A stretch of 38,893 nucleotides of DNA from contig JASGCX010000014.1 of the NCBI GenBank assembly GCA_030053925.1, positions 1 through 38,893 of the forward strand, given 5' to 3'. Positions 7,907 to 16,245 of this stretch are shown here, piece after piece (the stretch's first letter is position 1; each line of letters opens with the position of its first letter). A program made the position numbers and the translations under genes. The notes under the pieces were generated by a model. The model was not told the origin of the DNA, ran no database searches, and saw only the letters and a list, made by a program, of their open reading frames with translations. This DNA comes from Flavobacterium sp. GTDB taxonomy: Bacteria; Bacteroidota; Bacteroidia; Chitinophagales; Chitinophagaceae.

Positions 7907-9601
7907 CTATCGTTTAAATATATATCCAATACTAAAAGCAAAATTCGTTGGTTCAATACCTGTGTAAGTACCACCTTGATAGTAATTGTAATGATAAGTT
8001 GGTGCTATAAAAAAGCTACGCCTACGTGTCATTTCTATTGACAGATTAACGCCAAATACCCAGCTTTTAAAACTTTGGTCAATATTCTGTTTATTTTTTG
8101 CTATCTGTGTATAAGCATAACCTGCATAAGGCATAATATACATTGGCCTATGCAATTTATTTACCTTAAATTCATAATCTAACTGATAATGATTGGTAAA
8201 AGCTGATATACCCCCTAACCCATAAAATGTTTTGCTTCCACGTTCAAAAAATAACCCACGGTACAGCCTAAAGCCAATACTAAGCCCTAAGCCATATTCT
8301 GCTAATGAGCCATAATTTGAGTTTTTTGTATCAATGGGTTGTTTGCCAAGCGAGTATAATATGCGCAAATTATTACTCCGTAAATATTTGTATAAAGCAC
8401 TTATTACATTTTTGTTTTTTAGTGTTTTAGTGGTATCAATATTTGGCACTTTCATTAAGGGTATATTGCCAGCTACTTCCTCTTTTTTAAACAAGCTATC
8501 ATAAGTTGCCCAATCATCTTTATTGCCTTCTTTAAGTGTTTTTATGTTTTCGTCTCCCAGTTGTAGCACGTCTTGGTAATCAAATGATTTTACATCATTT
8601 GTATCTACAGATGTAGTTACAAAATTTCTAAAGTAGTGTGCATCATGTTTGGTATTGTATTTACTTTCGCCTTGACTTTCCTTTACATACCATTTGCCAC
8701 TAATTAGTTGATAAGTTGTTGAATAAGTACCTATAGCAATTGGTACAAAAAAAATTCCATTTACATTATATCTAGTAACATCAAATTTTACAAAGGCCAA
8801 TGTAGCAGTATCTAAATATATAGTACCTTCTACCTGCTTTTTTGTTTTAGATTCAAAATCTACAACATATACTTTCCTACCTTCAAAAATTATTTTTTCT
8901 CGCTCGGTATAAATATAGTTTTTAAGATGCTTTTTGTTAATATAGTTTGGTCTATTAAATACATAATCGTCAATATTATAAAACTGACCAACCCATGTAT
9001 GCTTTTCAGTTGGGGTGTTGTAAAATTTAGACAATTTATTTTCTCGCAATACAAACTTATTTTGTATCAATTTCACCTGCTGTTTGCCATTATCCTCATT
9101 ATATGCAGGCGAAAAAGCTTTTACAACACCATCAGCTTTATAATAATAATCACTATCGTTTACAATATTATATACCCGAAAAATACCGTTAATTATAAAA
9201 GGTTTGCTAGGGTAATTATCGGGTATTTTGTCAATTGCTCTTTCAATTAGTGTTTTTGCTCTTGTAGAAACTATCACCTCTTTTAAGTTACTGCTAGTTG
9301 GTACAAGTTCTATCATATTGCTAATATTAGGCAAGCAGCTAATAGTTGCTTTTTTATAGCCAATAAAACTAAAACTTAATTGATAGGTATTAGTTGTTGT
9401 ATCTACACCAATACTAAAAAAGCCTTTATTATTAGTAACAGAGCCTTTGTACTTGCTTACATGTATAGATACACCCTGTAGCGGTTTTTGGGTATTTTTA
9501 TCAACCACTGTACCCTTAATTTGTACTATTTGGGAGTAAGAAAAAATAGAAGGTAAAAACGTCAATAATAAACATATCAAACGATTGCTTTTGATTAACA
9601 T
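7907..9601 (-). CDS. CarboxypepD_reg-like outer-membrane protein (DUF5686-like architecture)
   Basis: A 564-residue protein from the ATG at 9601; a TTG four codons upstream is a weaker alternative. After a signal peptide (MLIKSNRLICLLLTFLPSIF, SYSQ) comes a carboxypeptidase-regulatory-like beta domain at about 25-100 (IKGTVVDKNTQKPLQGVSI, GSVTNNKGFFSI, SFIGYKKATI, LKEVIVSTR). A long periplasmic region follows, then a beta-rich C-terminus with alternating aromatics ending in FSIGYIFKR, consistent with strands of an outer-membrane barrel. Such proteins are common in Bacteroidota and their substrates are mostly unknown. It is transcribed away from the XRE gene and stands between two restriction clusters, with no evident functional link to them. 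Confidence 0.75.
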   Translation of the reverse strand: MLIKSNRLICLLLTFLPSIFSYSQIVQIKGTVVDKNTQKPLQGVSIHVSKYKGSVTNNKGFFSIGVDTTTNTYQLSFSFIGYKKATISCLPNISNMIELVPTSSNLKEVIVSTRAKTLIERAIDKIPDNYPSKPFIINGIFRVYNIVNDSDYYYKADGVVKAFSPAYNEDNGKQQVKLIQNKFVLRENKLSKFYNTPTEKHTWVGQFYNIDDYVFNRPNYINKKHLKNYIYTEREKIIFEGRKVYVVDFESKTKKQVEGTIYLDTATLAFVKFDVTRYNVNGIFFVPIAIGTYSTTYQLISGKWYVKESQGESKYNTKHDAHYFRNFVTTSVDTNDVKSFDYQDVLQLGDENIKTLKEGNKDDWATYDSLFKKEEVAGNIPLMKVPNIDTTKTLKNKNVISALYKYLRSNNLRILYSLGKQPIDTKNSNYGSLAEYGLGLSIGFRLYRGLFFERGSKTFYGLGGISAFTNHYQLDYEFKVNKLHRPMYIMPYAGYAYTQIAKNKQNIDQSFKSWVFGVNLSIEMTRRRSFFIAPTYHYNYYQGGTYTGIEPTNFAFSIGYIFKR

Positions 9602-9921
9602 AAAATTCAACAATTAGTATTTAAAAATTGTAGATATTTTACACTCGGCAATTAGTTTATTGAGATACAAATATAATATTGTAGATTAAAAACCAAAAAA
9701 AAATATTTAGCAGTAAAATTTAATACAGTCTATTTATTCCCTTTTTGCCCAACCACCCTCGTTTGAGTATTTTCCACTCTGGCACATTTGGGGTTTGCCC
9801 CACCGCACGAACCTAACGAAGCAAATCCCAAAAGAGCCATTTTTGCCGACCCGCCTGACATTGGTAATCTGTTGAAAACTTTGAATACTTTTTTAGCGCA
9901 TTTTCAGAATTCATTGTATAT
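9602..9921. other. Intergenic region between the outer-membrane protein and the XRE cluster
   Basis: No coding frame is visible. The region is AT-rich at both ends and contains a short GC-rich hairpin (GGGG-TTTG-CCCC at about 9791-9802). It ends in TATTTTTG at 9919-9926, which matches the Bacteroidota -7 consensus TAnnTTTG for the plus-strand XRE operon. I do not see a convincing -33 TTTG at the right distance. Confidence 0.4.
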
Positions 9922-9957
9922 TTTTGACACAAATAGTCAAAACACTTTTGTACAAAA
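9922..9957 (+). promoter_or_regulatory. Two palindromic operator-like sites before the XRE gene
   Basis: TTTTGAC (9922-9928) and GTCAAAA (9936-9942) form a 7+7 inverted repeat with a 7-base centre, overlapping the putative -7 element. Four bases later TTTTGTACAAAA (9946-9957) is a perfect 12-bp palindrome. Both lie within 60 bp upstream of the ATG at 9981. This is the usual layout for a self-regulating controller protein of a restriction-modification locus; binding is inferred. Confidence 0.5.
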
Positions 9958-9980
9958 TTTATATTGAGCGTAGCCGAAAT

Positions 9981-10289
9981 ATGGACAACTTAGGAGAAAC
10001 GATAAGAAAACTACGAGAAGAAAAGGAATTGCCCTTGCGGACAGTTGCTGCATTTCTTGACATAGACCAAGCTATTTTAAGCAAAATAGAACGAGGACAA
10101 AGAAATGCGACCCGAGAACAGGTTGTAAAACTTGCAGCGTATTTTAAAATTAAAGAAAGTGATTTGCTTGTTTCTTGGCTTTCGGATAAGTTGGTTTATG
10201 AAGTAGCAGACGAACAAGTAGCTTTAAAAGCATTGCAGGTTGCGGAAGAAAAAGTTAAGTATCAAAAAAGTAAAAGCAAAAAAAAATGA
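9981..10289 (+). CDS. XRE-family helix-turn-helix controller protein
   Basis: The 102-residue protein starts at the ATG at 9981 (MDNLGETIRKLREEKELPLR). A longer frame beginning at a TTG at 9924 would run through the operator-like palindromes and is unlikely. The HTH_3 domain occupies about residues 1-60, with recognition helix region TVAAFLDIDQAILSKIERGQRN. The C-terminus is lysine-rich. Its stop overlaps the next ATG (ATGA), so it is coupled to the DUF262 nuclease. It most likely acts as a C-protein that represses or times expression of the downstream restriction genes, binding the two palindromes just upstream. Confidence 0.8.
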   Translation: MDNLGETIRKLREEKELPLRTVAAFLDIDQAILSKIERGQRNATREQVVKLAAYFKIKESDLLVSWLSDKLVYEVADEQVALKALQVAEEKVKYQKSKSKKK

Positions 10290-11977
10290 AAGGCATACAA
10301 GGAACATCAAATAAAACATATCGCCAATTAATGGGAAATGGATTGCGGTATGAAATTCCAAAATTTCAACGTGATTATACTTGGGAATCTGAACATTGGG
10401 ACGATTTATGGCAAGACATCAAGGCTTTGATTACGAATGAGGATAACGAACATTATATGGGTTATTTAGTTTTGCAAACATCAAATAATAAAGAGTTTCA
10501 GATTATTGATGGACAACAACGATTAACTACAATGAGTTTGTTGATACTTTCAACACTAAAATGTCTGAAAGAGCTAGTTGATGATGGTATTGACGCAGAT
10601 AATAACCTAAAAAGAAAAAACAGTTTACTAAATAGTTATATGTGTTATATAGACCCAGTTACTTTAATTTCTAATAATAAACTTAAATTAAATCGCAACA
10701 GCGATGATTATTACAAACAACATTTAGTATTATTAAAAGAACTTCCATTAAGAAAAACCAATACCTCAGAAAAATACATGAGAGAATGTTTTTATTTGTA
10801 TTATGAAAGAATTAAAAAAGAATTTAAAACAGGAGAAAGTTTGGCAGCTTTTATAGACAATATAGTAGATAAATTGTTTTTTACTGTGATTGAAGTAACA
10901 GACCAGTTAAACGCATTTAAAGTTTTTGAAACTTTAAATGCAAGAGGAGTTCAATTATCATCATCAGATCTATTGAAAAATTATTTATTTTCGGTTGTAG
11001 ATGAAACAAAACCCCATATTTCGGAAATTGAAGAACTTGAAAATATTTGGAGTAAAATAGTTGGAAAATTAGGCGAACAAAAATTTGAAGACTATTTGCG
11101 CTACTATTGGAATAGTATAAATAAATCCGTAGGCAAAAAAAATCTATTTAAAACAATTAAGGGTAATATTAAATCAAAAGACCAAGTTTTTGCATTGATT
11201 AGAAACTTGAATGACACAGCAGACATTTATTTAGCTATTCAAAATCCCGAAGATGAATATTGGAAAGATAAACCAGAAGTTCGGCAATCATTAAAAGAAT
11301 TGAAACTTTTTCAAATAAGACAAACAAACTCACTTTTCTTATCGGCTTTAAGAAATTTAGAAACAGATAATTTTAAAAAATTAGCAAAAATTTGCTCTGT
11401 TATTTCTTTCAGATATAACATTATTGGCGGATTAAATCCAAATGCTCAAGAAGATGTTTACAATACTGTTGCATTAAAAATAGCTTCGAGTAACAACTTT
11501 GCTGCTACAGACTTTCAAAATATTTATGTTAGCGATTTTAATTTTGAAAATGATTTTTCTACCAAGGAGTTTAAAAATACTTCTCGCAACCACAAAATAG
11601 TGAAGTATATTTTATCTAAAATTGAAATTTATCAATTCAAAAACGAAATAGACCCAGAAAGCGATATGTGCACTATTGAACATATTTTACCCGAAAATGC
11701 AGATGATACTTGGGGGGAATTTACATTTGAGGAAATCAATCGTTGCATATACAGGATAGGAAACTTAACACTTTTGGAGAAAAAACTAAACAAAGAAGCA
11801 GACCAAAAACCTTATGCTGAAAAAATAAAATTGTTTGAGCAATCAAATAGCGAATTAACTAAATCACTTCCTGATAATTTCAACTCATGGAATGAAGACA
11901 AAATAGCTGCAAGGCAAAGAGAACTTGCAAAACACGCTAAAGCTATTTGGAAAATACAAGAACTAAGTAATAACTAA
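10286..11977 (+). CDS. GmrSD-type DUF262/DUF1524 nuclease
   Basis: This 563-residue protein is full length for the family. The N-terminal DUF262 (ParB/Srx-like NTPase) domain shows YEIPKFQRDYTWE at about 22-34 and IIDGQQRLTT at about 73-82. The C-terminal DUF1524 HNH-like nuclease shows CTIEHILPEN at about 462-471 (His466) and RIGNLTLLEKKLN at about 491-503. GmrSD-type enzymes cut modified (for example glucosylated) phage DNA, others use single-chain fusions like this one. It overlaps the XRE gene by 4 bp and is followed after 3 bp by the Mod-type methyltransferase. It appears intact, unlike the methyltransferase. Confidence 0.88.
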   Translation: MKGIQGTSNKTYRQLMGNGLRYEIPKFQRDYTWESEHWDDLWQDIKALITNEDNEHYMGYLVLQTSNNKEFQIIDGQQRLTTMSLLILSTLKCLKELVDDGIDADNNLKRKNSLLNSYMCYIDPVTLISNNKLKLNRNSDDYYKQHLVLLKELPLRKTNTSEKYMRECFYLYYERIKKEFKTGESLAAFIDNIVDKLFFTVIEVTDQLNAFKVFETLNARGVQLSSSDLLKNYLFSVVDETKPHISEIEELENIWSKIVGKLGEQKFEDYLRYYWNSINKSVGKKNLFKTIKGNIKSKDQVFALIRNLNDTADIYLAIQNPEDEYWKDKPEVRQSLKELKLFQIRQTNSLFLSALRNLETDNFKKLAKICSVISFRYNIIGGLNPNAQEDVYNTVALKIASSNNFAATDFQNIYVSDFNFENDFSTKEFKNTSRNHKIVKYILSKIEIYQFKNEIDPESDMCTIEHILPENADDTWGEFTFEEINRCIYRIGNLTLLEKKLNKEADQKPYAEKIKLFEQSNSELTKSLPDNFNSWNEDKIAARQRELAKHAKAIWKIQELSNN

Positions 11978-11980
11978 AAT

Positions 11981-13212
11981 ATGCCCACAATACATTTTAA
12001 AGAAAAAATATTTGTGCAAAATCACCACTTGGCGGTGAAGTATCACCAATTGGTGCCGAAAAAGGAATTGAGTTTAACCGATTCCGCTTATGGCGGTACA
12101 GGCACCGTTTCTTTGCACGATAACCTGATTATACAAGGCGATAACCTAAAAGCATTGAAGGCTTTACTGCCAACTTATGCAGGGAAAGTAAAGTGTATTT
12201 ACATTGACCCACCATATAACACTGGAAATGAAAGTTGGGTTTATAACGATAATGTGAACAGCCCAATGATTAACGAATGGCTGGGAAATGTAGTTGACAA
12301 GGAAGATTTGACAAGGTACGATAAATGGCTCTTTGTATGATGATGCCAAGATTAAAATTACTTAGAGAATTATTGAGTGAGGATGGGGCCATTTTTATCT
12401 CCATTGATGATAATGAGCAGCATAATTTGAGATGCTTAATGGATGAAATTTTCGGTGTCGAAAATTTTGTTGCGAATTATATTTGAAACAAGAAAAATGT
12501 AGTTCAGAATGATGCAAAATTTAGTTCTATTAATCATGAATTTGTTATCTGTTATTGAAAAAACGAAGTTTTATCAGACTTTAATATGTTACCTCGTACA
12601 GAAGAAGCAAATGCTAGATATGAAAACCCTGATAATGACCCTCTCGGTTTATGGACAAGTGTAGCTTTACAAGCAAAAAGCGGTTCTGAAAATAACATAT
12701 ACGAATACACATTTCCAAATGGAGTAACTTGAAAACCAGTAAAAGGCACTTTCCCTAGGCTCAAAAAAGATACTCTAATAAAAATGTATGAAAAAGGCAG
12801 GTTATGGTTTGGTAAAGACGGAAAAAACGTACCGAGACTAAAAAAGTATTTAACAGAAGTTAAACAAGGTATGATTGGAAATACAATTTTATTAAATGAT
12901 GATGTTGGTTCAACACCATCCGCAAAGGAATTATTAAAATCAATCTTTGAAGAAAATACTTTTGAAACTCCCAAGCCTGTTCCATTAATTAAAAGATTAA
13001 TCAAGTTGTCATCGAGTGCAAACGATATAATTCTTGATAGTTTCGCAGGTTCTGGAACAACAGCACACGCAGTTTTAAAACTCAACAAAGAAGACGGTGG
13101 CAATCGTAAATTTATTTTAGTAGAGCAAGAAGATTACGCCAATACCATCACAGCCGAAAGGGTTAGGCGGGTAATTAAAAAAATGTCTGAACCGTTGATT
13201 TTTTTTGATTAA
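11981..13212 (+). pseudogene. Type III Mod-like N6-adenine/N4-cytosine DNA methyltransferase, interrupted by a frameshift and three in-frame UGA codons
   Basis: The joined frames give about 410 residues of a beta-class methyltransferase: the catalytic IYIDPPYNTGNE near residue 70, then FISIDDNEQ, and the AdoMet motif ILDSFAGSGTTAHAVLKLN near the C-terminus, then DGGNRKFILVEQEDYA and ITAERVRRVI. One frameshift lies at about 12331-12340, just after DKWL. In the continuing frame TGA occurs at 12484-12486, 12556-12558 and 12730-12732, after NYI, VICY and NGVT. Tryptophan is plausible at each, for instance ANYI-W-NKKN in the family. TGG codons also remain in the gene. The matching Res helicase-nuclease is absent. 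The gene is either decayed or read by suppression. Confidence 0.85.
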
Positions 13213-13659
13213 ATGATAACGTTGATTATGAAAGAAATAGTGAATGAAAAATACAAATATTCTGAATTGACAGGCAAAATAATTGGCTGTTCAATGGAAG
13301 TGCATAAAATATTAGGAAATGGTTTTCAAGAAGTGGTTTATCAAAGAGCATTAGAAGAAGAGTTTATTATTCAAAGTGTTCCAGCACAAAGAGAGTTTGA
13401 AATGATGATTTTCTACAAAGAAAAAAAAGTTGGAACAAGACGGGTTGACTTTTTTGTTGGGGAAGTTGTTTCATTAGAAATAAAGGCTTTGACTAAACTA
13501 GAAGATGTTCATTTAGCGCAAGCTATCAACTATCTTGAGGCATACAATTTAGAAATTGGAATGTTAATCAACTTCGGGGCAAAAAGTTTAGAATACAAAC
13601 GCCTGATAAATTCAAAATTTGACCCATCAAAAACTAGCACATCAGTTAAATCAAAATAA
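13213..13659 (+). CDS. GxxExxY protein (PDDEXK_3 fold)
   Basis: The 148-residue protein carries the family's namesake GFQEVVY (G-x-x-E-x-x-Y) within ILGNGFQEVVYQRALEEEF. It also has a PD-(D/E)xK-like core: RRVDFFVGEVVSLEIKAL, with D and E-x-K, then AQAINYLEAYNLEIGMLINFG. Members are small nuclease-fold proteins found beside restriction genes and in mobile islands, and their biochemical role is not settled. The ATG at 13213 follows the methyltransferase stop directly; an ATG at 13228 (MKEIVNEKYKY) may be the true start, since the family usually begins there. It probably belongs to the XRE-DUF262-Mod transcription unit. Confidence 0.82.
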   Translation: MITLIMKEIVNEKYKYSELTGKIIGCSMEVHKILGNGFQEVVYQRALEEEFIIQSVPAQREFEMMIFYKEKKVGTRRVDFFVGEVVSLEIKALTKLEDVHLAQAINYLEAYNLEIGMLINFGAKSLEYKRLINSKFDPSKTSTSVKSK

Positions 13660-13683
13660 TCAATTTAATCAACGGTTAAGACA

Positions 13684-14184
13684 ATGGGAAAAGCAGATAA
13701 TATTAAAAGAGCTAAAAGGCTAAAGGATGCCAAGCGAAAAAGAGAGCAGGACGCTTTAATAGCGGCAGGATTAGGCCCTGCAAGCAAGGCTTTACAACAA
13801 AGAAATGCCAGTATCGGTATAGAAACAAGATTAAATACTAGTAAAATGAAATATTCTGAATTATTGAAGGAATTTGTTCACCCAATTGTGAGTGAGACTG
13901 ATGACATTTCTATTGTAATAGCAAAATATACATTTGGAGTTCACGCTTGGAACGCTGCAATTTTAAGAGAAAAAAGTGAAGAAGTTTATCAACTTGCAAA
14001 AAAAGACATTTCTTTAACAATGCCTCATGCTCCTCAAATTGAACAATTGTTTGATGAAATGGTGAAACGTAAACAAGAGGAGTTTTCGGAATTCAAAAAA
14101 TTAATTGCTGATTTTGAAATAAAGAAAATACGTGGACTCGATTACGATTTAACCGTAGCTACAATGCCTTTAAAAGACTTATAA
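13684..14184 (+). CDS. Hypothetical protein of the restriction island
   Basis: I do not recognise this 166-residue protein. Its first 25 residues are strongly basic (MGKADNIKRAKRLKDAKRKR). A mostly helical body follows with TFGVHAWNAAIL, MPHAPQIEQLFDEMVKRKQ and a C-terminal IRGLDYDLTVATMP. No membrane segment or signal peptide is seen, and the basic head suggests nucleic-acid contact. It lies 24 bp after the GxxExxY gene on the same strand and its stop overlaps the next, broken gene. The frame is long, uninterrupted and codon use is like its neighbours, so I take it as a real gene without an assigned function. Confidence 0.6.
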   Translation: MGKADNIKRAKRLKDAKRKREQDALIAAGLGPASKALQQRNASIGIETRLNTSKMKYSELLKEFVHPIVSETDDISIVIAKYTFGVHAWNAAILREKSEEVYQLAKKDISLTMPHAPQIEQLFDEMVKRKQEEFSEFKKLIADFEIKKIRGLDYDLTVATMPLKDL

Positions 14185-14555
14185 TTGAACCGATTCTATA
14201 TTTCTATGAAAGTATCAATCGCAATGCTATTGTGGTAATACCCAAAAAGCCGTTGTTTAATTGGATAAACTTCATTTAGCCCAAAAGCCCTGTTTCCGAG
14301 AAAAAAGAAGGAAGTATTTATCTCATTCGGAAAATGGACTGCAACGAAGCAATAGAAAAATGGCTGAAACGAAATTTTGACCAAATTTGTCAAATCGAAC
14401 TGAACGTTTTGCATACGGACAAAACGGATTGGCCACAAAAGAGAACATTCAAGATTTTTCAAGAATGGTTTGAATATGAAATACACCGCACTTACAAGCA
14501 CATTTGCAATTCGCACAAGCCAATGCAAGACCAAAAATTGCAAAAGAGCTTGTAA
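14184..14555 (+). pseudogene. Hypothetical gene with a lost start codon and an in-frame TAG
   Basis: One frame reads EPILYFYESINRNAIVVIPKKP, then LFNWINFI, a TAG at 14277-14279, PKSPVSEKKEGSIYLIRKMD, then EAIEKWLKRNFDQI and TDWPQKRTFKIFQEWFEYEI. This continuous similarity on both sides of the TAG resembles a conserved Bacteroidota hypothetical family of about 120 residues. No ATG, GTG or TTG precedes the first half in frame. An ATT at 14184 overlapping the previous TAA sits where a TAATG junction would be expected, so ATG to ATT is likely. The last residues after TYKHICNSHK look unrelated and may mark a rearrangement. It is a relic, or translated only from the ATG at 14334. Confidence 0.6.
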
Positions 14556-14721
14556 GTATCCAGCCCGAAAAAAATTATTTTTTAAAATTTCCTTCTCGTC
14601 TAAAATTTTTTAAAACCGCAACCACACAGCCGACACAAAAGACAGCGAAACCCACGACATATAAGGGCTACAGTAACTCGACAGACAGAAAAAAACACAT
14701 AAAAGTGTATTTGTACGTCAA

Positions 14722-14795
14722 GAGCCGTGTGAAGGGAGACTTTCAAGCCCGGTTCTGTGAGCGCCTAAAGCTGAAATGCTTGGGGCTACTTGACC
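14722..14795 (+). mobile_element. Group II intron relic: domain V and probable domain VI only
   Basis: Positions 14722-14755 form a 34-base hairpin typical of group II intron domain V. GAGCCG pairs with CGGTTC, the AGC catalytic triad is in the lower helix, and GAAGG-GAGA-CTTTC makes the upper stem with a GNRA tetraloop. A second hairpin at about 14763-14790 (GCCTAAAGC/GCTTGGGGC around TGAAAT) fits domain VI, followed by TACTTGACCC. No reverse transcriptase/maturase frame or other domains are seen upstream, so only the 3' end of an intron remains. Positions 14556-14720 hold no convincing gene. Confidence 0.72.
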
Positions 14796-14934
14796 CTTTT
14801 TCGTTGGACAAAATTATTCACTTACCGATTTGATAAAAAGCAATTTTTTGATTATTTTTTACAAAAAATTGACTTTCAATTATTTTTTACTGATTTAAAA
14901 GGCTATTTTTGTCTAAAAATAATTTAGATAAATT

Positions 14935-16245
14935 ATGATAGTCAATTTCACTTTCAAAAATTATAGGTCTATTAAGGAAGAGCAGAGCTTTTCGCTTGAA
15001 GCCACTTCCTCTAAACTAAAGGAAAACAACACTTTCACGCCCATTGAAGAAAAAAATAGCCTAAGACTTCTGAAATCAGCAGTTCTTTACGGTGCAAATG
15101 CTTCGGGGAAATCGAACCTAATTCGATTAATGTGGACGATGAGAACTTTTATACTGAATTCAATAGACCTAAAAACGGGTGACTTGATTTCTGAAAAATA
15201 TTACGACCCATTTCTACTTGATGAAAAATCTAAAAGCCAACCAACAGAGTTCAGTATTGACTTTGTTGCACCGAATAACAAAAAGCACAGATACATTGCA
15301 AAATTTGATAAATCAGAAATCATATACGAATACTTAGGTGTCTATGAAAGTAGTTGGATATCTAAAATATTTGAAAGAAAAGACTCGAACGAAGTTGTTG
15401 AATTTGGTGATGGAATGTTAGACAAAAAAGAAGAAAAAAAGATACCCAAAAACCATCTCTACCTTTCAAAAATTGGTAATTCAACAAACGAACAGTTCAA
15501 AGAAATATATCTGTATTTCAAGTCAATGGAAATTTGGAATGCAGTTCCAACCCAGTTTAAAGATTTTTTGTTTCGCAGAACCGAAACCATTTTTAATAAT
15601 ACCGAGCAAATAAGTTTAATAAAAAAAATAAATAAGCTAGTTAGTATTGCAGACACTAAAATTTCGAGAATTGAAGTTACTGAACGGGATAATGAGGGCT
15701 TTGCTGCGTTGCCAGATGAGGTTAGAGATTCAATGATTAAACGCTATAAATTTGAAACATTTGGTATTCATCCCATATTTGAGAATGGCAACCAAATAGG
15801 CGAAGAACGATTTTCATTTAATACCCAAGAATCACAAGGCACTAAAATGATGTTTGCTATTGGAGGTCTAATTTTAGAAGCATTTGAAAGACCTTTACCA
15901 ACTGTAATATTTTTGGACGAATTTGATAATAGTTTGCATCCCGACTTAGCTAAATTTTTAATTGAATTATTTCACAACCCAAAGGTTAACTTAAATAACT
16001 CTCAATTAATTTTCGCAACACACGAAACCACACTATTGGACAAAAAGATTTTCAGAAAAGACCAAATTTGGTTTGGCGAAAAAAACAAGTTGGGGGAAAC
16101 AGAATTTTTCTCTGTAAAAGATTTTAAAGACTTAAACAACCTACGGTCCGACATACCATTTGACAAATGGTATAAGGCAGGTAAGTTTGGAGCAGTTCCT
16201 AATATTAGAAAATTTGAATTCATTGCAGAATATGAAAAAAAATAA
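14935..16245 (+). CDS. RloA/AbiLi-like AAA15-family ATPase
   Basis: A 436-residue ABC/SMC-like ATPase. The N-terminus has the usual F-x-NYRSI start (MIVNFTFKNYRSIKEEQSF). Walker A is GANASGKS at 53-60, the signature-like ESQGTKMMFAIGG is near 300, Walker B is TVIFLDEFD at 323-331 and the switch histidine is FATHET, H363. It is a cytoplasmic enzyme. Its stop overlaps the next gene, which encodes an RloB-type protein. AAA15 plus RloB pairs are known as RloAB or AbiL abortive-infection systems, and are analogous to the AriA/AriB pair of PARIS. The ATPase probably senses a phage protein and releases its partner; that is inferred from the family. Confidence 0.87.
   Translation: MIVNFTFKNYRSIKEEQSFSLEATSSKLKENNTFTPIEEKNSLRLLKSAVLYGANASGKSNLIRLMWTMRTFILNSIDLKTGDLISEKYYDPFLLDEKSKSQPTEFSIDFVAPNNKKHRYIAKFDKSEIIYEYLGVYESSWISKIFERKDSNEVVEFGDGMLDKKEEKKIPKNHLYLSKIGNSTNEQFKEIYLYFKSMEIWNAVPTQFKDFLFRRTETIFNNTEQISLIKKINKLVSIADTKISRIEVTERDNEGFAALPDEVRDSMIKRYKFETFGIHPIFENGNQIGEERFSFNTQESQGTKMMFAIGGLILEAFERPLPTVIFLDEFDNSLHPDLAKFLIELFHNPKVNLNNSQLIFATHETTLLDKKIFRKDQIWFGEKNKLGETEFFSVKDFKDLNNLRSDIPFDKWYKAGKFGAVPNIRKFEFIAEYEKK

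Noticed and set aside
9924..9980. Longer XRE protein starting at the TTG at 9924
   Set aside because: The extra residues are encoded by the operator-like palindromes and the family starts at the ATG at 9981.
11981..13212. General reassignment of UGA to tryptophan in this organism
   Set aside because: UGA ends other genes at sensible places in this window (for example the ATGA overlaps at 3446 and 10286), and the broken gene also has a frameshift, so local decay or error is more likely.
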